Shown one piece after another: positions 8,148 through 9,558 of a stretch of 9,558 nt of DNA. A program made the translations under genes and the position numbers. The DNA is from an uncultured Desulfovibrio sp. (GTDB taxonomy: Bacteria > Desulfobacterota > Desulfovibrionia > Desulfovibrionales > Desulfovibrionaceae), in contig CAMWTD010000065.1 of the NCBI GenBank assembly GCA_947177085.1, positions 1 through 9,558 of the forward strand, in the 5' to 3' direction. The notes below the pieces were generated by a model that saw only the letters and a list, made by a program, of their open reading frames with translations, did no database searches and was not told the origin of the DNA. Within the stretch, counting starts at the first letter, position 1. The number at the start of each line of letters is the position of its first letter.

Positions 8148-9410
8148 TCAGAACAGGGCCTTGCCGCCGAGCCAGTGATGGCGCACGCGGCCATGCAGTT
8201 CCCGCCCCAGGAAGGGCGTGTTCTTGCCGCGCGAGCGCAGGCTCCCGGGCGTGACCCGCCACGTCTCGTCCGCGTCGAAGAGGAAGAAGTCCGCCGGGTC
8301 GCCCGGGGCGAAGCCGTTCCACGGCAGCCCGAAGATCTCGGCCGGGCGGCGGCTCCAGAGGCGGTGCACGTCGGCCTCGGCGAGCGCGCCCTCGCGCACC
8401 AGCTCCCACGTGAGGGAGAGGGCGAGGTCCAGCCCCGTGAGGCCGCAGGGCGCGAGATCCAGCGTCTCGTCCTTTTCATGGGCCGCGTGGGGGGCGTGGT
8501 CGGTCACGAGGATATCCACGACGCCCGAGGCCACGGCCTCGCGCAGGGCCGCGCGGTCGTCGGCGGTCCTGAGGGGCGGGCTCACCTTGGCGAGCGTGTT
8601 GTAGCCCTCGAGGGCCGTCTCGTCGAGCAGCAGGTAATGCGGGCAGGTCTCGGCCGTGACGCGCACGCCGCGGGCCTTGCCCCAGGCGATGAGGTCCACG
8701 GTGAGGCGGCTCGACACATGGGCGATATGCACGGGCAAGCCCAGATATTCGGCGAGCATGATGTCCCGCGCGGCCTGCACGGCTTCGCCCGCCGCGGGCT
8801 GCCCCTTGACGCCGAGCATGCCGCTCACGTCGCCCTCGTGCATGAGCCAGCCCCGCGCGAGGTGCGGGTCCTCGCAATGGTCGATGAAGACCATGCCGAG
8901 GTCGGCCGCGTATTCCATGATGCGGCGCACGAGCTCCGCGCTCTCCAGCGGACGCCCGTCATTGGACACGGCCACGCAGCCCGCGGCGCGCAGCTCGGCG
9001 AGCGGCGTCAGGGCCTCGCCTTTCAGGCCCACGCTGGCAGCGGCCACCGGGTAGAGGCGCGGGCCGTCGGGGTGGCTCTCCCGCGCGCGCTCGAGCATGA
9101 AGCGCGTCACCGCGGCCGTGTCGTTGACGGGCTTGGTGTTGGCCATGCACATGACCTGGCCGAAGCCGCCGTGGGCCGCCGCGTCGAGGCCCGTGGAGAT
9201 TTTTTCCTTGTATTCAAAGCCGGGCTCGCGCAAATGCACATGCGCGTCCGTGAGGCTCGGGAAAAGGCGCAGGCCGTGGGCGTCGAAAATCTCGCAGCCC
9301 TCCGGGGGCGTCTCGTGCCCGGCTGGCGTCATGGTGAGGATGCGGGGGCCGTCCACAAACAGGTCCACGGCGGCGTCAAGATGCCGCGCATTGCGGATAC
9401 AGAGCGTCAT
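8148..9410 (-). CDS. pyrC: Dihydroorotase, class I
   Basis: This 420-residue amidohydrolase interconverts carbamoyl-aspartate and dihydroorotate, step three of de novo pyrimidine synthesis. Metal and substrate residues are visible: DAHVHLREPG (H57, H59, R61), MANTKP (N91) after the GGFGQV loop, SNDGRP (D151, the bridging Asp of class I enzymes that lack a carboxylated Lys), IDHCED (H178), IAHVSS (H231), AETCPHYLLL and VTDHAPH (catalytic-type D304). The length fits class I dihydroorotase. In some bacteria this enzyme forms a complex with PyrB, and the adjacent gene here makes that plausible. The start ATG at 9410 shares one base with the pyrB stop (TGATG), with GGGAG seven bases upstream inside pyrB, which points to translational coupling. 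A longer upstream reading would run through pyrB in another frame and lacks similarity. Confidence 0.97.
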   Translation of the reverse strand: MTLCIRNARHLDAAVDLFVDGPRILTMTPAGHETPPEGCEIFDAHGLRLFPSLTDAHVHLREPGFEYKEKISTGLDAAAHGGFGQVMCMANTKPVNDTAAVTRFMLERARESHPDGPRLYPVAAASVGLKGEALTPLAELRAAGCVAVSNDGRPLESAELVRRIMEYAADLGMVFIDHCEDPHLARGWLMHEGDVSGMLGVKGQPAAGEAVQAARDIMLAEYLGLPVHIAHVSSRLTVDLIAWGKARGVRVTAETCPHYLLLDETALEGYNTLAKVSPPLRTADDRAALREAVASGVVDILVTDHAPHAAHEKDETLDLAPCGLTGLDLALSLTWELVREGALAEADVHRLWSRRPAEIFGLPWNGFAPGDPADFFLFDADETWRVTPGSLRSRGKNTPFLGRELHGRVRHHWLGGKALF

Positions 9411-9558
9411 CAGGCTTCTCCCTCGGTGCGGGTGGCGAGCAGGTAGAGGATGGCCATGCGGGTGGCCACGCCCGCGGCCACCTGGTCGAGCACCAGGCAC
9501 TCGGGCGCGTCGGCCACGGCGCTCGAAATCTCGAGCCCCCGGTTCATGGGCCCGGGAT
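9410..9558 (-). CDS. pyrB: Aspartate carbamoyltransferase catalytic subunit, C-terminus (5' partial)
   Basis: Only the last 48 complete codons are in the window; the rest lies beyond the right edge. The visible protein starts PGPMNRGLEISSAVAD (after a codon ending AT that could be His) and ends DQVAAGVATRMAILYLLATRTEGEA. This matches the conserved HPGPMNRGxEI-SxxAD and LDQVxxGVAxRMAxLYLL region of PyrB, including the carbamoyl-phosphate/aspartate-binding PGP-x-N-R-G loop. PyrB condenses carbamoyl phosphate with aspartate, the committed step of pyrimidine synthesis. The stop TGA at 9412-9410 overlaps the pyrC ATG by one base. Confidence 0.95.
   Translation of the reverse strand, partial: PGPMNRGLEISSAVADAPECLVLDQVAAGVATRMAILYLLATRTEGEA

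Noticed and set aside
8175..9446. Long + strand open frame opposite pyrC
   Set aside because: It is antisense to pyrC, which carries all the dihydroorotase residues. The product is low in complexity and lacks a start signal.

Overview
The window is a dense, GC-rich bacterial chromosome segment that looks like core genome, with short AT-rich interruptions between transcription units. Gene content and protein style suggest Desulfovibrionaceae or a close relative (Desulfobacterota). The evidence is a Tat-type tail overlapping hisB, a lipoprotein gene between hisB and hisA, and a divergent HisB of the kind I associate with Desulfovibrio. This placement is an inference from recall, not a database result. 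I see no tRNA, rRNA, CRISPR array, transposase or phage gene.

Left block (1-2137, + strand): the C-terminal tail of a membrane or translocase protein (probably TatC), hisB, a small lipoprotein gene and hisA. Each junction is a 4-base stop/start overlap, so the four genes almost certainly form one translationally coupled operon. HisB and HisA act in histidine biosynthesis. The lipoprotein has no evident link to that pathway.

Convergent gap (2138-2421): hisA (+) and uvrA (-) end toward each other across 284 bases. The gap holds an AT-rich, roughly 130-base imperfect palindrome and a separate small hairpin. This is the least explained DNA in the window.

Middle block (2422-6405, - strand): cysK (cysteine synthase) followed 60 bases later by uvrA (excinuclease ATPase subunit). 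A 316-base divergent intergenic region (6406-6721) holds a candidate cysK promoter with an inverted repeat in its spacer. It also holds a TTGACA-type candidate promoter facing the other way.

Right block: a stand-alone gene for an exported NTF2-like/DUF4440-type protein (+ strand, 6722-7183) ends at a strong, probably bidirectional terminator (7208-7244). From the right edge, the - strand operon pyrB-pyrC-memo runs into the same terminator. PyrB and PyrC catalyse consecutive steps of de novo pyrimidine synthesis, and their genes overlap by one base. The third gene encodes a Memo-family protein (AmmeMemoRadiSam system protein B) with all its putative active-site residues, but without its usual partners in view.

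I did not find a clear new multi-gene system. The points most worth following up are a HisB that appears to have Glu in place of a near-invariant metal-ligand His, the palindromic element at 2218-2347, the lipoprotein gene inside the his operon, and the Memo gene inside the pyr operon.
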